From Rothia sp. SD9660Na (lineage in GTDB: Bacteria; Actinomycetota; Actinomycetes; Actinomycetales; Micrococcaceae), in NCBI RefSeq assembly GCF_030064065.1, contig NZ_CP125946.1, positions 1,178,001 to 1,242,000 of the forward strand: a DNA stretch of 64,000 nt, written 5' to 3'. Under the pieces are notes generated by a model that was not told the DNA's origin, searched no databases, and worked only from the letters and a program-made list of their open reading frames with translations. How positions within the stretch are numbered: position 1 is the first letter of the stretch; the number at the start of each line of letters is the position of its first letter. The translations under genes and the position numbers were made by a program. This document shows positions 48,915-57,487 of this stretch, in pieces.

Positions 48915-49694
48915 ATGACACCGGTGAAGCCCTACAGCCACCCCAGCGGCGCTGTAGCCCCTACGATTCCGCGCAAGTTCGTGCCCCAGCACGTGGCCGT
49001 GGTCATGGACGGCAATGGACGCTGGGCCAACGAACGCGGCCTACCCCGCAATGAGGGCCACCGGGCTGGTGAAGCAGCCCTGCTCGATGTAGTAGCTGGT
49101 GCTATCGAAATGGGTATTCCCTATGTTTCTGCCTACGCGTTTTCAACCGAGAACTGGCGCCGCAGCCCCGACGAGGTTGCCTTCCTCATGCGGTTCTCTT
49201 CTGAGGTTCTAGAACGTCAGCTAGAGACCCTCAAGAGCTGGGGGGTTCGTATCCGCTGGGCTGGCCGTCGGCCCAAGCTCTGGAAGTCGGTTATCAACCT
49301 GCTCGAAAAGTGCGAAGAAGAAACCAAGCACAACACCCTGTGCACCCTGACTATGTGCGTCAACTACGGGGGTAGGGCAGAAATTGCGGACGCCGCCGCC
49401 CTGATTGCCGAGGACGTCGCAGCTGGCCGTCTCAAGCCCAAGCACGTCAACGAAAAAATCTTCCAGAACTACCTCGACGAGCCTGACCTGCCCGACGTTG
49501 ATCTTTTCCTCCGCACCTCTGGTGAACAGCGTTTCTCTAACTTCCTTCTCTGGCAGAGCGCCTATGCCGAGATGGTCTTTATGAACGTGCTCTGGCCCGA
49601 TGTTGACCGTACGGTACTGTGGCAGGCGGTAGAAGAATACGCTCGCCGTGACCGCCGCTACGGTGGGGCCGTTGATAAGGTGACCCAACCCTAA
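48915..49694 (+). CDS. uppS: Isoprenyl transferase (undecaprenyl/decaprenyl diphosphate synthase type)
   Basis: This cis-prenyltransferase makes the polyprenyl carrier lipid for cell-wall synthesis. The catalytic motif [17 protein letters not shown] lies near residue 29, followed by GHRAG, the AFSTENWRR block and the C-terminal [19 protein letters not shown] with the conserved Arg and Ser. The 259 residues fit. Product chain length cannot be told from sequence. It starts three bases after recO and is probably co-transcribed with it. Confidence 0.94.
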   Translation: MTPVKPYSHPSGAVAPTIPRKFVPQHVAVVMDGNGRWANERGLPRNEGHRAGEAALLDVVAGAIEMGIPYVSAYAFSTENWRRSPDEVAFLMRFSSEVLERQLETLKSWGVRIRWAGRRPKLWKSVINLLEKCEEETKHNTLCTLTMCVNYGGRAEIADAAALIAEDVAAGRLKPKHVNEKIFQNYLDEPDLPDVDLFLRTSGEQRFSNFLLWQSAYAEMVFMNVLWPDVDRTVLWQAVEEYARRDRRYGGAVDKVTQP

Positions 49695-49740
49695 GTTTCC
49701 TCCCACACTAGGCGAAAGCCGCGGCTGAAAGGGGTCCGAT

Positions 49741-50826
49741 ATGCGGATCTACCCAACCCTGTTCAAACTCTTCTTCAAACCCATGGACACCGAGAAGGCG
49801 CACCATGTGGGCATGTGGGGGGTGCAGACCCTTCGCCGCACCGGTATTTCTCGTCTGGGGGGGCGCTACTTTGCGCCTCACCCGTCACTGGCTACCGAGG
49901 TCATGGGCCTTTCCTTCCCTTCCCCCTTCGGTGTTGCCGCTGGTTTTGATAAGGGCGGTAAGGCAATTCCGGCGCTTGGTAACCTGGGCTTTGGGCACAT
50001 TGAAATCGGTACGATTACCGGTCAGGCTCAGCCGGGTAACCCCCAGCCCCGTCTTTTCCGCCTGGTAGATGATAAGGCCATTATTAACCGCATGGGCTTC
50101 AATAACGACGGTGCGGCAGCAGCTGGGCCCCGTGTTGCAGCTGCCCGTGCGGACCTTGAAGCCGAATATCGGGGTAAGGTACGCCCCGTCATTGGTGTCA
50201 ATATTGGTAAAACCAAGGTGGTAGCCCTTGAGGACGCCATTGAGGACTACCTGGTGAGCACTCGGGTTCTTGCACCTCAGGCTGACTATCTTGCTGTGAA
50301 TGTCAGCTCGCCGAATACCCCGGGGCTGCGTGACCTTCAGGCGATTGAGACCCTTGAACCTCTACTTGAGGCTGTACGTGCTGAAGCCGACCGCGTCGTG
50401 CAGGGTCGCCGTGTGCCCCTGGTCGTGAAGATTGCTCCTGATCTGGCCGATGAAGATATTAAGGACGTTGCCGCGATGGCTCTGCGTCTGGGGTTAGACG
50501 GCATTATCGCCACGAACACCACGATTGCCCGTGATGGGCTGGGCCTGGTTATCCCTCAAGCTAAGGTTGAGGAAATTGGTGCGGGTGGCCTCTCAGGCGA
50601 GCCCCTCAAGAAGCGTTCCCTTGAGGTTCTCCGCCTGCTGAAGGCTGAGGTGGGGGACCAGCTGGCACTTATCTCGGTAGGTGGCGTTACCACCGCTCAG
50701 GACGTCGCCGACCGCCTGGATGCGGGCGCCAATCTGGTGCAGGGTTACTCTGCTTTCATCTACGAAGGCCCCCTATGGGCAGCTCATATTAATCGCGGAC
50801 TATTGAAATTGCGGAAAACCCGCTAG
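49741..50826 (+). CDS. pyrD: Dihydroorotate dehydrogenase, quinone-dependent (class 2)
   Basis: PyrD oxidises dihydroorotate to orotate and passes electrons to the quinone pool. The N-terminal membrane-docking helices (YPTLFKLFFKPMDTEKAHHV) mark class 2. FMN-site segments include PFGVAAGFDKGGKAIPAL, the NRMGFNNDG motif, NVSSPNTPGLRDLQ with the catalytic serine region and the final SVGGVTTAQDV. It lies away from the main pyr operon, as in many actinobacteria. AGGGG precedes the ATG. Confidence 0.95.
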   Translation: MRIYPTLFKLFFKPMDTEKAHHVGMWGVQTLRRTGISRLGGRYFAPHPSLATEVMGLSFPSPFGVAAGFDKGGKAIPALGNLGFGHIEIGTITGQAQPGNPQPRLFRLVDDKAIINRMGFNNDGAAAAGPRVAAARADLEAEYRGKVRPVIGVNIGKTKVVALEDAIEDYLVSTRVLAPQADYLAVNVSSPNTPGLRDLQAIETLEPLLEAVRAEADRVVQGRRVPLVVKIAPDLADEDIKDVAAMALRLGLDGIIATNTTIARDGLGLVIPQAKVEEIGAGGLSGEPLKKRSLEVLRLLKAEVGDQLALISVGGVTTAQDVADRLDAGANLVQGYSAFIYEGPLWAAHINRGLLKLRKTR

Positions 50827-50850
50827 ACTAGACACGTGAGATCATGACAC

Positions 50851-50888
50851 AAAGGGGCGCTACCTCTCGTAAGAGGTAGCGCCCCTTT
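50851..50888 (+). terminator. Bidirectional terminator between pyrD and the DUF3043 gene
   Basis: Bases 50851-50867 pair perfectly with 50872-50888 (17 bp) around the loop CGTA, with A and T runs at the outer ends. Confidence 0.88.
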
Positions 50889-50930
50889 GAATTTAAGGTT
50901 GAAAGCTAGCGGATTTACTCCGCCGTGGCC

Positions 50931-51542
50931 TTACTTGGGGTATTCGCCGCGCTTAACCTGAGGCTTGGGTAGGCGGAAACGACGAACCATCATGACGCGG
51001 TTGAAGGCGTAGAAGCCGGAGCGGGGCTCAATGGAGCCAAACTTTTCGGTCAACTTCTTCTTGAGCCCGCGCCACATAATTATGTAGTCGATAACCCAGA
51101 GCAAAATCATGCCCCACATCAGCAAGATGGTGTACTGCTGCATGCTGGGGGAGAAAAGGCCCACGATGAAGACAGCTAGAATAACGATGATCATGATGTC
51201 ACCTACGTTGAAACGGGCATCAACGTAGTCGCGGATGTAGCGGCGCTGGGGGCCACGATCGTTGGCGGGCAGGTAGCGCTCATCGCCGGTTTGCAGGGCC
51301 TGCTGCTGCTTTGCCCGGAACTCACGGTCAGCTTCACGCTGGGCATCCTTTGCAGCCTTACGGTCTGCGGGAACCAGGGGAGTGCGGCGGGCAGCTTCAC
51401 GTTCTTTACGGGAGGGAGTAGGACGCCCCTTGGGCGCGGTGTACCCCGGCTGGGTGGTTTCAGGGGTTTCGCTTGCTACCGGGGTAGCGTCGGCAACCAC
51501 AGAACCAGCATTTTCTGATGATTTCTTATTACGACCAAACAC
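50931..51542 (-). CDS. DUF3043 membrane protein
   Basis: A 203-residue protein of the actinobacterial DUF3043 family. The first half is polar and charged, with Pro/Thr-rich and Arg/Lys/Glu-rich tracts (SRKEREAARRTPLVPADRKA). A conserved YIRDYVDARFNVGD block precedes two membrane helices (IMIIVILAVFIVGLF and ILLMWGMILLWVIDYIIMW), and the C-terminus is basic. Function unknown. AAGGAG precedes the ATG. It runs divergently from the dipeptidase gene. Confidence 0.85.
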   Translation of the reverse strand: MFGRNKKSSENAGSVVADATPVASETPETTQPGYTAPKGRPTPSRKEREAARRTPLVPADRKAAKDAQREADREFRAKQQQALQTGDERYLPANDRGPQRRYIRDYVDARFNVGDIMIIVILAVFIVGLFSPSMQQYTILLMWGMILLWVIDYIIMWRGLKKKLTEKFGSIEPRSGFYAFNRVMMVRRFRLPKPQVKRGEYPK

Positions 51543-51587
51543 TCCTTAAGAATAACCAAGTTCGTGCGTAGATATACAGTCAGAGCG

Positions 51588-51593
51588 TATTCT
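51588..51593 (+). promoter_or_regulatory. -10 box of a possible leaderless dipeptidase transcript
   Basis: TATTCT ends seven bases before the ATG at 51601, so transcription would start at the start codon. No clear -35 box. Confidence 0.35.
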
Positions 51594-51600
51594 GAGATGT

Positions 51601-52995
51601 ATGACAACACACGATTTTGATTTTTCTGCCCGCCCGGCTCTAGCAACCTACATCGAGGAGAACTTTGAAGCTCAGCTTGAACATCTAGCTGAGCTCGTGG
51701 CGATCCCTTCTGTCGCCTGGGAGTCTTTTGATCTTACCGAAGTACAGCGCAGTGCTGAAAAGGTGAAGAGCCTGGCAGAGGAAGCCGGTTTTGAAAGCGT
51801 TGAGATTCTCTCAGCAACCTACGGGGAAGGCCAGCAGGGTATGCCTGCGGTCGTAGCCCACTCACCGGCTGCGCCTGGTTTCCCCACCTTCTTGCTGTAT
51901 GCCCACCACGATGTACAGCCAGCTGGCGACCGCTCCCTCTGGGAGACCAAGCCTTTTGTCGCCACTCGTAAGGGCGATCGTCTCTACGGCCGCGGAGCTG
52001 CGGACGACAAGGCCGGCGTCATCGCCCATCTGGCCGCTTATAAGGCTGCGCGTGAAGTACTGGGCGACGACTTTAAGGTTGGCGTTACCCTCTTTATCGA
52101 GGGTGAGGAAGAGGCCGGTTCCCCCAGCTTTGATAGCTTCCTGCATACCTACCGCGACAAGCTTGCTGGCGACTACATCGTTGTAGCAGACTCGGCTAAC
52201 TGGAAAACCGGCGTACCGGCCCTTACCGCGGGCCTGCGTGGTGTAGCGAGCGGTGATATTTCTGTACGTGTGAGCAGCCACTCGGTTCACTCCGGCATGT
52301 TCGGCGGGCCCCTGTTGGACGCCAATACCGTCCTTATCCAGCTACTAGCCACCCTGCATGATACTCAAGGTTCAGTTGTAGTTGAAGGTTTGGTTACTGC
52401 ACCTGAACCTGACGTTGAATACCCTGAGGCTGATTTCCGCACTGATTCTGGCATTCTCGACAGCATGAAACTGGCAGGTCAGGGTTCCATTTCCTCCCGC
52501 CTCTGGTCCCAACCCGCTATCTCTGTCATCGGCATGGACATCACCTCGGTTGCCGAGTCCTCAAATACTATTGCTGCTACAGCCAAGGCGCGCATCAGCG
52601 TCCGTCTGGCTCCCGGCCAGGATCCCGCTGCGGCCCACCAGGCACTTGCCGAGCACTTTGCCCGCCACAACCATCACGGGGCAGAGGTGACTTACCATGC
52701 CGAAGACTCCGGTCAGCCCTACCAGGCCGACCTTTCTGGCAGCGGCGCCCAGCTAGCCCTGGCGGCGCTGGGGGAGGCCTGGGGGGTTGAGCCTGTCACC
52801 ACCGGCATGGGCGGGTCCATTCCCTTCATTGCGACCCTTACCGAGGTCTACCCCGAGGCCCACATTCTGATTACCGGCATCGAAGACCCCGACACCCGTG
52901 CCCACAGCGCCAATGAGTCTCTGTTTATCCCCGACTTCCAAAAGGCAATCCTGGCTGAAGCCCTCATGCTGGCGGCAGCTCACACCGCCAACTAG
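51601..52995 (+). CDS. M20-family dipeptidase
   Basis: A 464-residue cytoplasmic metallopeptidase of the M20 family. The metal and catalytic motifs are LLYAHHDVQPAGD near residue 98, YGRGAADDKAGVIA with the bridging aspartate, and EGEEEAGSPSF with the catalytic Glu pair. The inserted dimerisation domain and a final histidine-bearing segment are present. It probably cleaves dipeptides; exact specificity is unknown. The ATG has no strong ribosome site and may be read from a leaderless mRNA. Confidence 0.9.
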   Translation: MTTHDFDFSARPALATYIEENFEAQLEHLAELVAIPSVAWESFDLTEVQRSAEKVKSLAEEAGFESVEILSATYGEGQQGMPAVVAHSPAAPGFPTFLLYAHHDVQPAGDRSLWETKPFVATRKGDRLYGRGAADDKAGVIAHLAAYKAAREVLGDDFKVGVTLFIEGEEEAGSPSFDSFLHTYRDKLAGDYIVVADSANWKTGVPALTAGLRGVASGDISVRVSSHSVHSGMFGGPLLDANTVLIQLLATLHDTQGSVVVEGLVTAPEPDVEYPEADFRTDSGILDSMKLAGQGSISSRLWSQPAISVIGMDITSVAESSNTIAATAKARISVRLAPGQDPAAAHQALAEHFARHNHHGAEVTYHAEDSGQPYQADLSGSGAQLALAALGEAWGVEPVTTGMGGSIPFIATLTEVYPEAHILITGIEDPDTRAHSANESLFIPDFQKAILAEALMLAAAHTAN

Positions 52996-53080
52996 GGAAT
53001 TCACTTGATTGCGAACATCTCGCGCCCCGCACCCAAGTGGCGTAAGATTGACATCAAAACACCCCACGAAAGGATTGCTT

Positions 53081-53437
53081 ATGTCTGAGGCAGTACTTGA
53101 AGATCTCCCCACTCACGGCGTTAACCTCACCGAGGTTGCAGCCGGTAAGGTTCGTTCCCTGCTTGAGCAGGAAGGACGCACCGACCTGCGCCTACGCATC
53201 GCCGTCCAGCCCGGCGGTTGTTCAGGCCTGATTTACCAGCTCTACTTCGATGAGCGCGTGCTCGACGGCGACGCCGTCCGTGACTTCGACGGCGTAGAAG
53301 TCATCGTTGACCGCATGAGTGTTCCCTACCTGGACGGCTCAACCATCGACTTCGAAGACACCATTCAGAAGCAGGGGTTCTCCATCGATAACCCCAATGC
53401 CCAGGGCTCCTGCGCCTGTGGAGATTCCTTCCACTAA
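53081..53437 (+). CDS. erpA: A-type iron-sulfur cluster insertion protein (ErpA/IscA/HesB family)
   Basis: A-type carriers deliver iron-sulfur clusters to target proteins. The 118-residue product has the three conserved cysteines: one in QPGGCSGLIY and two in GSCACGDSF at the C-terminus. I chose ATG 53081, preceded by GAAAGGA; the frame extends 24 codons upstream but has no similarity there. In actinobacteria the gene sits beside the cytochrome c oxidase genes, which fits supply of clusters to respiratory proteins such as the Rieske subunit QcrA. Confidence 0.92.
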   Translation: MSEAVLEDLPTHGVNLTEVAAGKVRSLLEQEGRTDLRLRIAVQPGGCSGLIYQLYFDERVLDGDAVRDFDGVEVIVDRMSVPYLDGSTIDFEDTIQKQGFSIDNPNAQGSCACGDSFH

Positions 53438-53459
53438 GCGTCCGTCCAGCCCGCTTCAG

Positions 53460-53499
53460 AAGTGGGGGTATGCTCCGGCATACCCCCACTTTTCTGTTT
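53460..53499 (+). terminator. Rho-independent terminator after the iron-sulfur carrier gene
   Basis: Bases 53460-53473 pair with 53478-53491 (14 bp) around the loop TCCG, followed by a T-rich stretch. Confidence 0.85.
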
Positions 53500-53598
53500 C
53501 AGCCCACCCAAACATGAAATACTTATGTAATGACACGTCAGTTCGTTGACAGGTTGTCACCAGAAACGCCCGTTTGAGGGTAAGCTCGTATTGAAAGA

Positions 53599-53616
53599 AT
53601 TAACACCTGGGTTAAT
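53599..53616 (+). promoter_or_regulatory. 18-bp dyad upstream of ctaC
   Basis: ATTAAC, six bases, GTTAAT form a perfect dyad with the shape of a regulator site, 55 bases before the ctaC start. The binding protein is unknown. Confidence 0.35.
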
Positions 53617-53640
53617 GCTGTCCACACACAGCACCAGGTG
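53604..53640 (+). other. Leader hairpin before ctaC
   Basis: CACCTGG (53604-53610) pairs with CCAGGTG (53634-53640), and TGCTGT (53616-53621) pairs with ACAGCA (53628-53633), leaving a 5-base bulge. It overlaps the right part of the upstream dyad. Confidence 0.45.
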
Positions 53641-53670
53641 ACACGCACATCGCTACAGGAAGGGCCGTCT

Positions 53671-54540
53671 GTGAGTTCGCAGCATCGAACCAGCAGCAAG
53701 GGGCTTAAGGGCAAGGCAGTAGCCGCTGCCACAGCCGTTTCAGCGCTGCTCTTGACCGGTTGTTCAGAACAGGCATCAGTGGGCTGGCTGCCCACTCAGC
53801 GTGGTGTAACCGATAACGCCGATACCATCATGGACCTCTGGATTGGTACATGGATCGCCGCGTTGGCTGTGGGTCTTGTGACCTGGGGCCTCATGCTTTG
53901 GTGCATCATCGCCTACCGCCGTCGCAAGTACGAAACCGGCTACCCCCGCCAGGTGAGCTACCACGCTCCGCTGGAAATTTTCTACACCGCTATCCCGATC
54001 ATCCTGATCGTCAGCTTCTTCACCTTCTCAGACCGTGCCGAGCGCGACATCACCGCTCCCAAGTCTGAAACCGCCGATGTCACCATCGAGGTTTACGGTA
54101 AGCAGTGGGCATGGGACTTCAACTACCTCGACGAAAACGTCTACTTTGCCGGCGTCCAGGCTCGCCTCGACAAAGAAGGCAACGTAGGCGTTGAGGAAAC
54201 CCTCCCCACCCTCTACCTGCCGGTCAACTCAACCGTAGACCTGCAGCTCAAGTCCCGTGACGTCATCCACTCCTTCTGGATTCCCGCCTTCCTTGAGAAG
54301 CGCGACACCATTCCCGGCATGACCAACCACATGTACTTCACCACCGGTTCCGAGCCCGCTCGCTACCAGGGTAAGTGCGCCGAACTCTGCGGTGAGTACC
54401 ACTCAGAGATGCTCTTCAACGTTGAAGTTGTCAGCCAGGAAGACTACGACGCCTACATCCAGTCACTGGAAGATGAAGGCAACATTGGCCGTCTGGGTGA
54501 CGAGTACAACCGTAACCCCAACATGAACACCAACAACTAA
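53671..54540 (+). CDS. ctaC: Cytochrome c oxidase subunit II (lipoprotein type)
   Basis: CtaC carries the binuclear CuA site that accepts electrons from the cytochrome cc of QcrC. The 289-residue product has a lipoprotein signal with the lipobox LLTGC, two membrane helices (TWIAALAVGLVTWGLMLWCI and LEIFYTAIPIILIVSFFTF) and the CuA domain with the motif CAELCGEYHSEM and an upstream His in VIHSFWIP. I chose GTG 53671, which follows AGGAAGG at good spacing; a GTG at 53638 falls inside a hairpin. ctaD follows after ten bases. Confidence 0.94.
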   Translation: MSSQHRTSSKGLKGKAVAAATAVSALLLTGCSEQASVGWLPTQRGVTDNADTIMDLWIGTWIAALAVGLVTWGLMLWCIIAYRRRKYETGYPRQVSYHAPLEIFYTAIPIILIVSFFTFSDRAERDITAPKSETADVTIEVYGKQWAWDFNYLDENVYFAGVQARLDKEGNVGVEETLPTLYLPVNSTVDLQLKSRDVIHSFWIPAFLEKRDTIPGMTNHMYFTTGSEPARYQGKCAELCGEYHSEMLFNVEVVSQEDYDAYIQSLEDEGNIGRLGDEYNRNPNMNTNN

Positions 54541-54550
54541 GAGGTAACCC

Positions 54551-56251
54551 GTGACTACTCTTGAGTATTCAGCTGAGACAACCGGTAGCGTTGTCCCGCG
54601 GGTGGTTCCTAAGTCCAAGGGACGAATCATCGTCAATTGGCTGACTTCCACCGACCACAAGACCATCGGGTACATGTACCTGATCGCCGCGTTTATTTTC
54701 TTCTGCTTTGCCGGTGTCATGGCTCTGCTTATGCGCCTGGAGCTCTTCACCCCCGGTATGCAGTTCCTCGAAACCAAGGAACAGTTCAACCAGCTCTTCA
54801 CCATGCACGGCACCCTGATGCTGCTCATGTTTGGTACCCCGCTGTTCACCGGTTTCGCTAACGTCCTGGTACCCCTGCAGATTGGTGCACCCGACGTTGC
54901 CTTCCCCCGCCTGAACTCCCTGGCCTTCTGGTTCTTCCTGTTCGGCTCACTGGTAGCCATCGCTGGCTTCCTCACCCCCCAGGGTGCAGCGTCCTTCGGC
55001 TGGTTCGCATATGCCCCCTTGAACAGCACCACCTACAGCCCCTCTGTCGGCGGTGACCTCTGGATCTTCGGCCTGGCTCTTCAGGGCTTCGGCACCATCA
55101 TGGGTGGCGTTAACTTCCTGACCACCATCCTCTGCATGCGCGCCCCCGGCATGACCATGTGGCGTATGTCGGTCTTCACCTGGACCACCCTGATTACCGC
55201 AATCCTGATCATCATGATCTTCCCGCCGCTGGCGTCCGCCCTGTTCGCCCTCGGTATGGATCGCCGTCTCGGTGGCCACATCTTTGACCCCGAAAACGGT
55301 GGCGCCGTCCTCTGGCAGCACCTCTTCTGGTTCTTCGGTCACCCCGAGGTTTACGTTCTGGCTCTGCCCTTCTTCGGCATCGTTTCAGAAATCATCCCCG
55401 TCTTCTCACGTAAGCCGATTTTCGGTTACAAGGGTCTGATTTTTGCAACCATCGCTATTGCGGCTCTGTCAGTTACTGTTTGGGCACACCACATGTACGT
55501 TACCGGCGCGGTCATGCTGCCCTTCTTCTCCTTCATGACCATGCTGATCGGTATTCCTACCGGCGTGAAGTTCTTCAACTGGATCGGTACCATGTGGCAG
55601 GGGTCCATCACCTTTGAGACCCCCATGCTCTGGGTTATCGGCTTCCTGATTACCTTCCTCTTCGGTGGTATTACCGGTATTATCCTGGCAACCCCGCCGC
55701 TAGACTTCCACCTGTCAGATTCCTACTTCGTGGTCGCTCACTTCCACTACGTCATCTTCGGTACCCTCGTCTTTGGTATGTTCGCAGCACTCTACTTCTG
55801 GTGGCCCAAGTTCACCGGCAAGATGCTGAACGAGCGCCTGGGCAAGATTCACTTCTGGCTGCTCTTCATCGGCTTCCACATGACCTTCCTCATCCAGCAC
55901 TGGCTCGGTGTCGACGGCATGCCCCGCCGCTACGCAGACTACATGCCTGAAGATGGCTTCACCTGGATGAACCAGCTCTCAACCGTAGGCTCCATGATTC
56001 TGGCAATCTCCATGATTCCCTGGTTCTGGAACGTCTACACCACCGCCCGCAACGGTAAGCGTGTTGAGGTTGATGACCCCTGGGGCTTCGGTGGCTCACT
56101 GGAATGGGCAACTTCTTGCCCGCCCCCGCGTCACAACTTCACCGCCCTGCCCCGTATCCGTTCAGAGCGTCCTGCACTTGACCTGCACCACCCTGAACTG
56201 TCCACCAACAACGACATCGCTGCAGCAGCCCGCCAGGCAACTGCACGCTAG
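54551..56251 (+). CDS. ctaD: Cytochrome c oxidase subunit I (aa3 type)
   Basis: CtaD is the catalytic subunit of the proton-pumping aa3 oxidase, holding heme a, heme a3 and CuB. The 566-residue protein has about twelve membrane helices. Signature segments are [10 protein letters not shown] (heme a histidine), [18 protein letters not shown] with the His-Tyr pair of the CuB site, the WAHHMYVTG CuB histidines and the [12 protein letters not shown] heme ligands. GAGG precedes the GTG. It is the second gene of ctaC-ctaD-ctaF. Confidence 0.96.
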   Translation: MTTLEYSAETTGSVVPRVVPKSKGRIIVNWLTSTDHKTIGYMYLIAAFIFFCFAGVMALLMRLELFTPGMQFLETKEQFNQLFTMHGTLMLLMFGTPLFTGFANVLVPLQIGAPDVAFPRLNSLAFWFFLFGSLVAIAGFLTPQGAASFGWFAYAPLNSTTYSPSVGGDLWIFGLALQGFGTIMGGVNFLTTILCMRAPGMTMWRMSVFTWTTLITAILIIMIFPPLASALFALGMDRRLGGHIFDPENGGAVLWQHLFWFFGHPEVYVLALPFFGIVSEIIPVFSRKPIFGYKGLIFATIAIAALSVTVWAHHMYVTGAVMLPFFSFMTMLIGIPTGVKFFNWIGTMWQGSITFETPMLWVIGFLITFLFGGITGIILATPPLDFHLSDSYFVVAHFHYVIFGTLVFGMFAALYFWWPKFTGKMLNERLGKIHFWLLFIGFHMTFLIQHWLGVDGMPRRYADYMPEDGFTWMNQLSTVGSMILAISMIPWFWNVYTTARNGKRVEVDDPWGFGGSLEWATSCPPPRHNFTALPRIRSERPALDLHHPELSTNNDIAAAARQATAR

Positions 56252-56260
56252 GAGGCCACT

Positions 56261-56662
56261 GTGAAACTTCTTGCTAAGATTTTCGGTTTCATCGGCGTCT
56301 TCCTGATTCCCGTTGGCATCGTCTACGGTCTGATGACTGACTTCACCGAGTGGGCCGGTTTCCCCGCGATTCTGGCTACCGCCGTGATGTGTCTCTTCCT
56401 CTGGTACTTCCTGAACTTCACCGACAAGAAGCACCCCGACATGCCTTACGAGAACCTCGAAGGTGAAATCGCTGATGGCGCTGGCGACTACGGCTTCTAC
56501 TCACCGTGGTCATGGTGGCCCCTCTTCATCGGTGCTGCTTGCACCATCGTTGTTGTAGGTCTGGCTATCGACTGGTGGATTGTACTCATCGCCATCCCCT
56601 TCGCAGCAGCAGCTGTTCTGGGTTGGGTTTACGAATACAACCGCGGCGACCACGCCCACTAA
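56261..56662 (+). CDS. ctaF: Cytochrome c oxidase subunit IV (actinobacterial CtaF)
   Basis: CtaF is the small fourth subunit found in actinobacterial aa3 oxidases and stabilises the bcc-aa3 supercomplex. The 133 residues form four hydrophobic helices in two pairs (IFGFIGVFLIPVGIVYGLM, ILATAVMCLFLWYFLNF, WPLFIGAACTIVVVGLAIDW, WIVLIAIPFAAAAVLGWVYE), with the conserved YGFYSPWSWWP segment between them. GGAGG precedes the GTG. A very strong terminator follows. Confidence 0.93.
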   Translation: MKLLAKIFGFIGVFLIPVGIVYGLMTDFTEWAGFPAILATAVMCLFLWYFLNFTDKKHPDMPYENLEGEIADGAGDYGFYSPWSWWPLFIGAACTIVVVGLAIDWWIVLIAIPFAAAAVLGWVYEYNRGDHAH

Positions 56663-56678
56663 AAGTCTTACCTGGCTC

Positions 56679-56726
56679 AAAGGGTGGGGCCCCTATCCTC
56701 TCGGATAGGGGCCCCACCCTTTTTTG
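56679..56726 (+). terminator. Rho-independent terminator of the ctaCDF operon
   Basis: Bases 56679-56698 pair perfectly with 56703-56722 (20 bp) around TCTC, with a T-run into 56725. Confidence 0.92.
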
Positions 56727-56760
56727 TGCCGTTTCTAGAGCACTGAGGGGAGTGTGATAG

Positions 56761-56980
56761 GACGGCACAGGACGGCACAGGACGGCACAGGACGGCACAG
56801 GACGGCACAGGACGGCACAGGACGGCACAGGACGGCACAGGACGGCACAGGACGGCACAGGACGGCACAGGACGGCACAGGACGGCACAGGACGGCACAG
56901 GACGGCACAGGACGGCACAGGACGGCACAGGACGGCACAGGACGGCACAGGACGGCACAGGACGGCACAGGACGGCACAG
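56761..56980 (+). repeat. Tandem array: 22 perfect copies of a 10-bp unit
   Basis: GACGGCACAG is repeated exactly 22 times without a mismatch, 220 bases in all. It lies between the converging ctaCDF and qcrBAC units, outside any gene and after a strong terminator. Because the period is not a multiple of three and the unit has no stop, all six frames are open, which creates artificial proteins. The reverse complement of the core (GTGCCGT) also occurs at 56726-56732. Perfect identity suggests recent expansion and likely copy-number variation between strains. Confidence 0.97.
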
Positions 56981-57437
56981 AGCCAGCCTGACCCTGCCAG
57001 CCCACCCTAGGGGTGCGACACGCCGAACCGCTTAAAGAATCTTTAACTGATGTGGTTACCAGCCAAGAGCGCCCGCCAACATGGCTCTTTGAGCTGGGAG
57101 GCCATTCCTTGTGGCGGGCGCTCGGCGACACGACCCCCGGTTGAAACGGCGCGCTTTGGCCTGCACCCTCGATATACAGAAAAGCAGTTCGTTCAAAGGA
57201 TAAGGCCTCCCTTGAGCTAGGGGAGAGCCAGCTTATCCCCCTGCTTCTTGCGCAGAGCGGGCCCCGCACACGCAGCCTCGGGAGTGCGCTACTTATTTCA
57301 GAACTGTCATAGCCGTGCAGGGCAACAGCCCCAAACCCGCCCACCGACTAGTCTTTGGCGCTTGCAAGGCGTAGGAAGCCCGTAGAGGCGAAGATTGGCC
57401 AGGTTATGGATAACTTAGCGTTAGCCCGTTAAAACAC
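56981..57437. other. Non-coding region with several hairpins
   Basis: I find no credible gene here. Structures present: TTAAAGA-A-TCTTTAA palindrome (57032-57046); a 12-bp stem pairing 57067-57078 with 57112-57123 and an inner ATGGC/GCCAT stem; and GGATAAG/CTTATCC (57198-57204 with 57232-57238) enclosing CTCCC/GGGAG. It may encode a small RNA or be inert spacer. Confidence 0.5.
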
Positions 57438-57469
57438 GTGTGGGGCACCCCGTTAGGGGTGCCCCACAC
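57438..57469 (-). terminator. Terminator of the qcrCAB unit
   Basis: Bases 57438-57451 pair perfectly with 57456-57469 (14 bp) around GTTA, 18 bases beyond the qcrB stop. Confidence 0.8.
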
Positions 57470-57487
57470 TGTTACTACAACCGTATG

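Noticed and set aside
56761..56980. CRISPR array
   Set aside because: Direct 10-bp units with no spacers; no cas genes nearby.
56754..57035. Forward frame across the array (Arg-His-Arg-Thr-Ala-Gln-Asp-Gly-Thr-Gly repeats)
   Set aside because: Same artefact of the repeat period; three shifted frames give the same peptide.
56586..57344. Long reverse-strand frame through the decamer array, with repeated Pro-Val-Pro-Ser-Cys-Ala-Val-Leu-Cys-Arg
   Set aside because: The 10-bp unit lacks stops in every frame, so all six frames are open. There is no ribosome site and no family similarity outside the repeat.
56981..57437. RNase P RNA, tmRNA or SRP RNA in the large intergenic region
   Set aside because: The conserved cores I would expect for these RNAs are not present on either strand as far as I can read.
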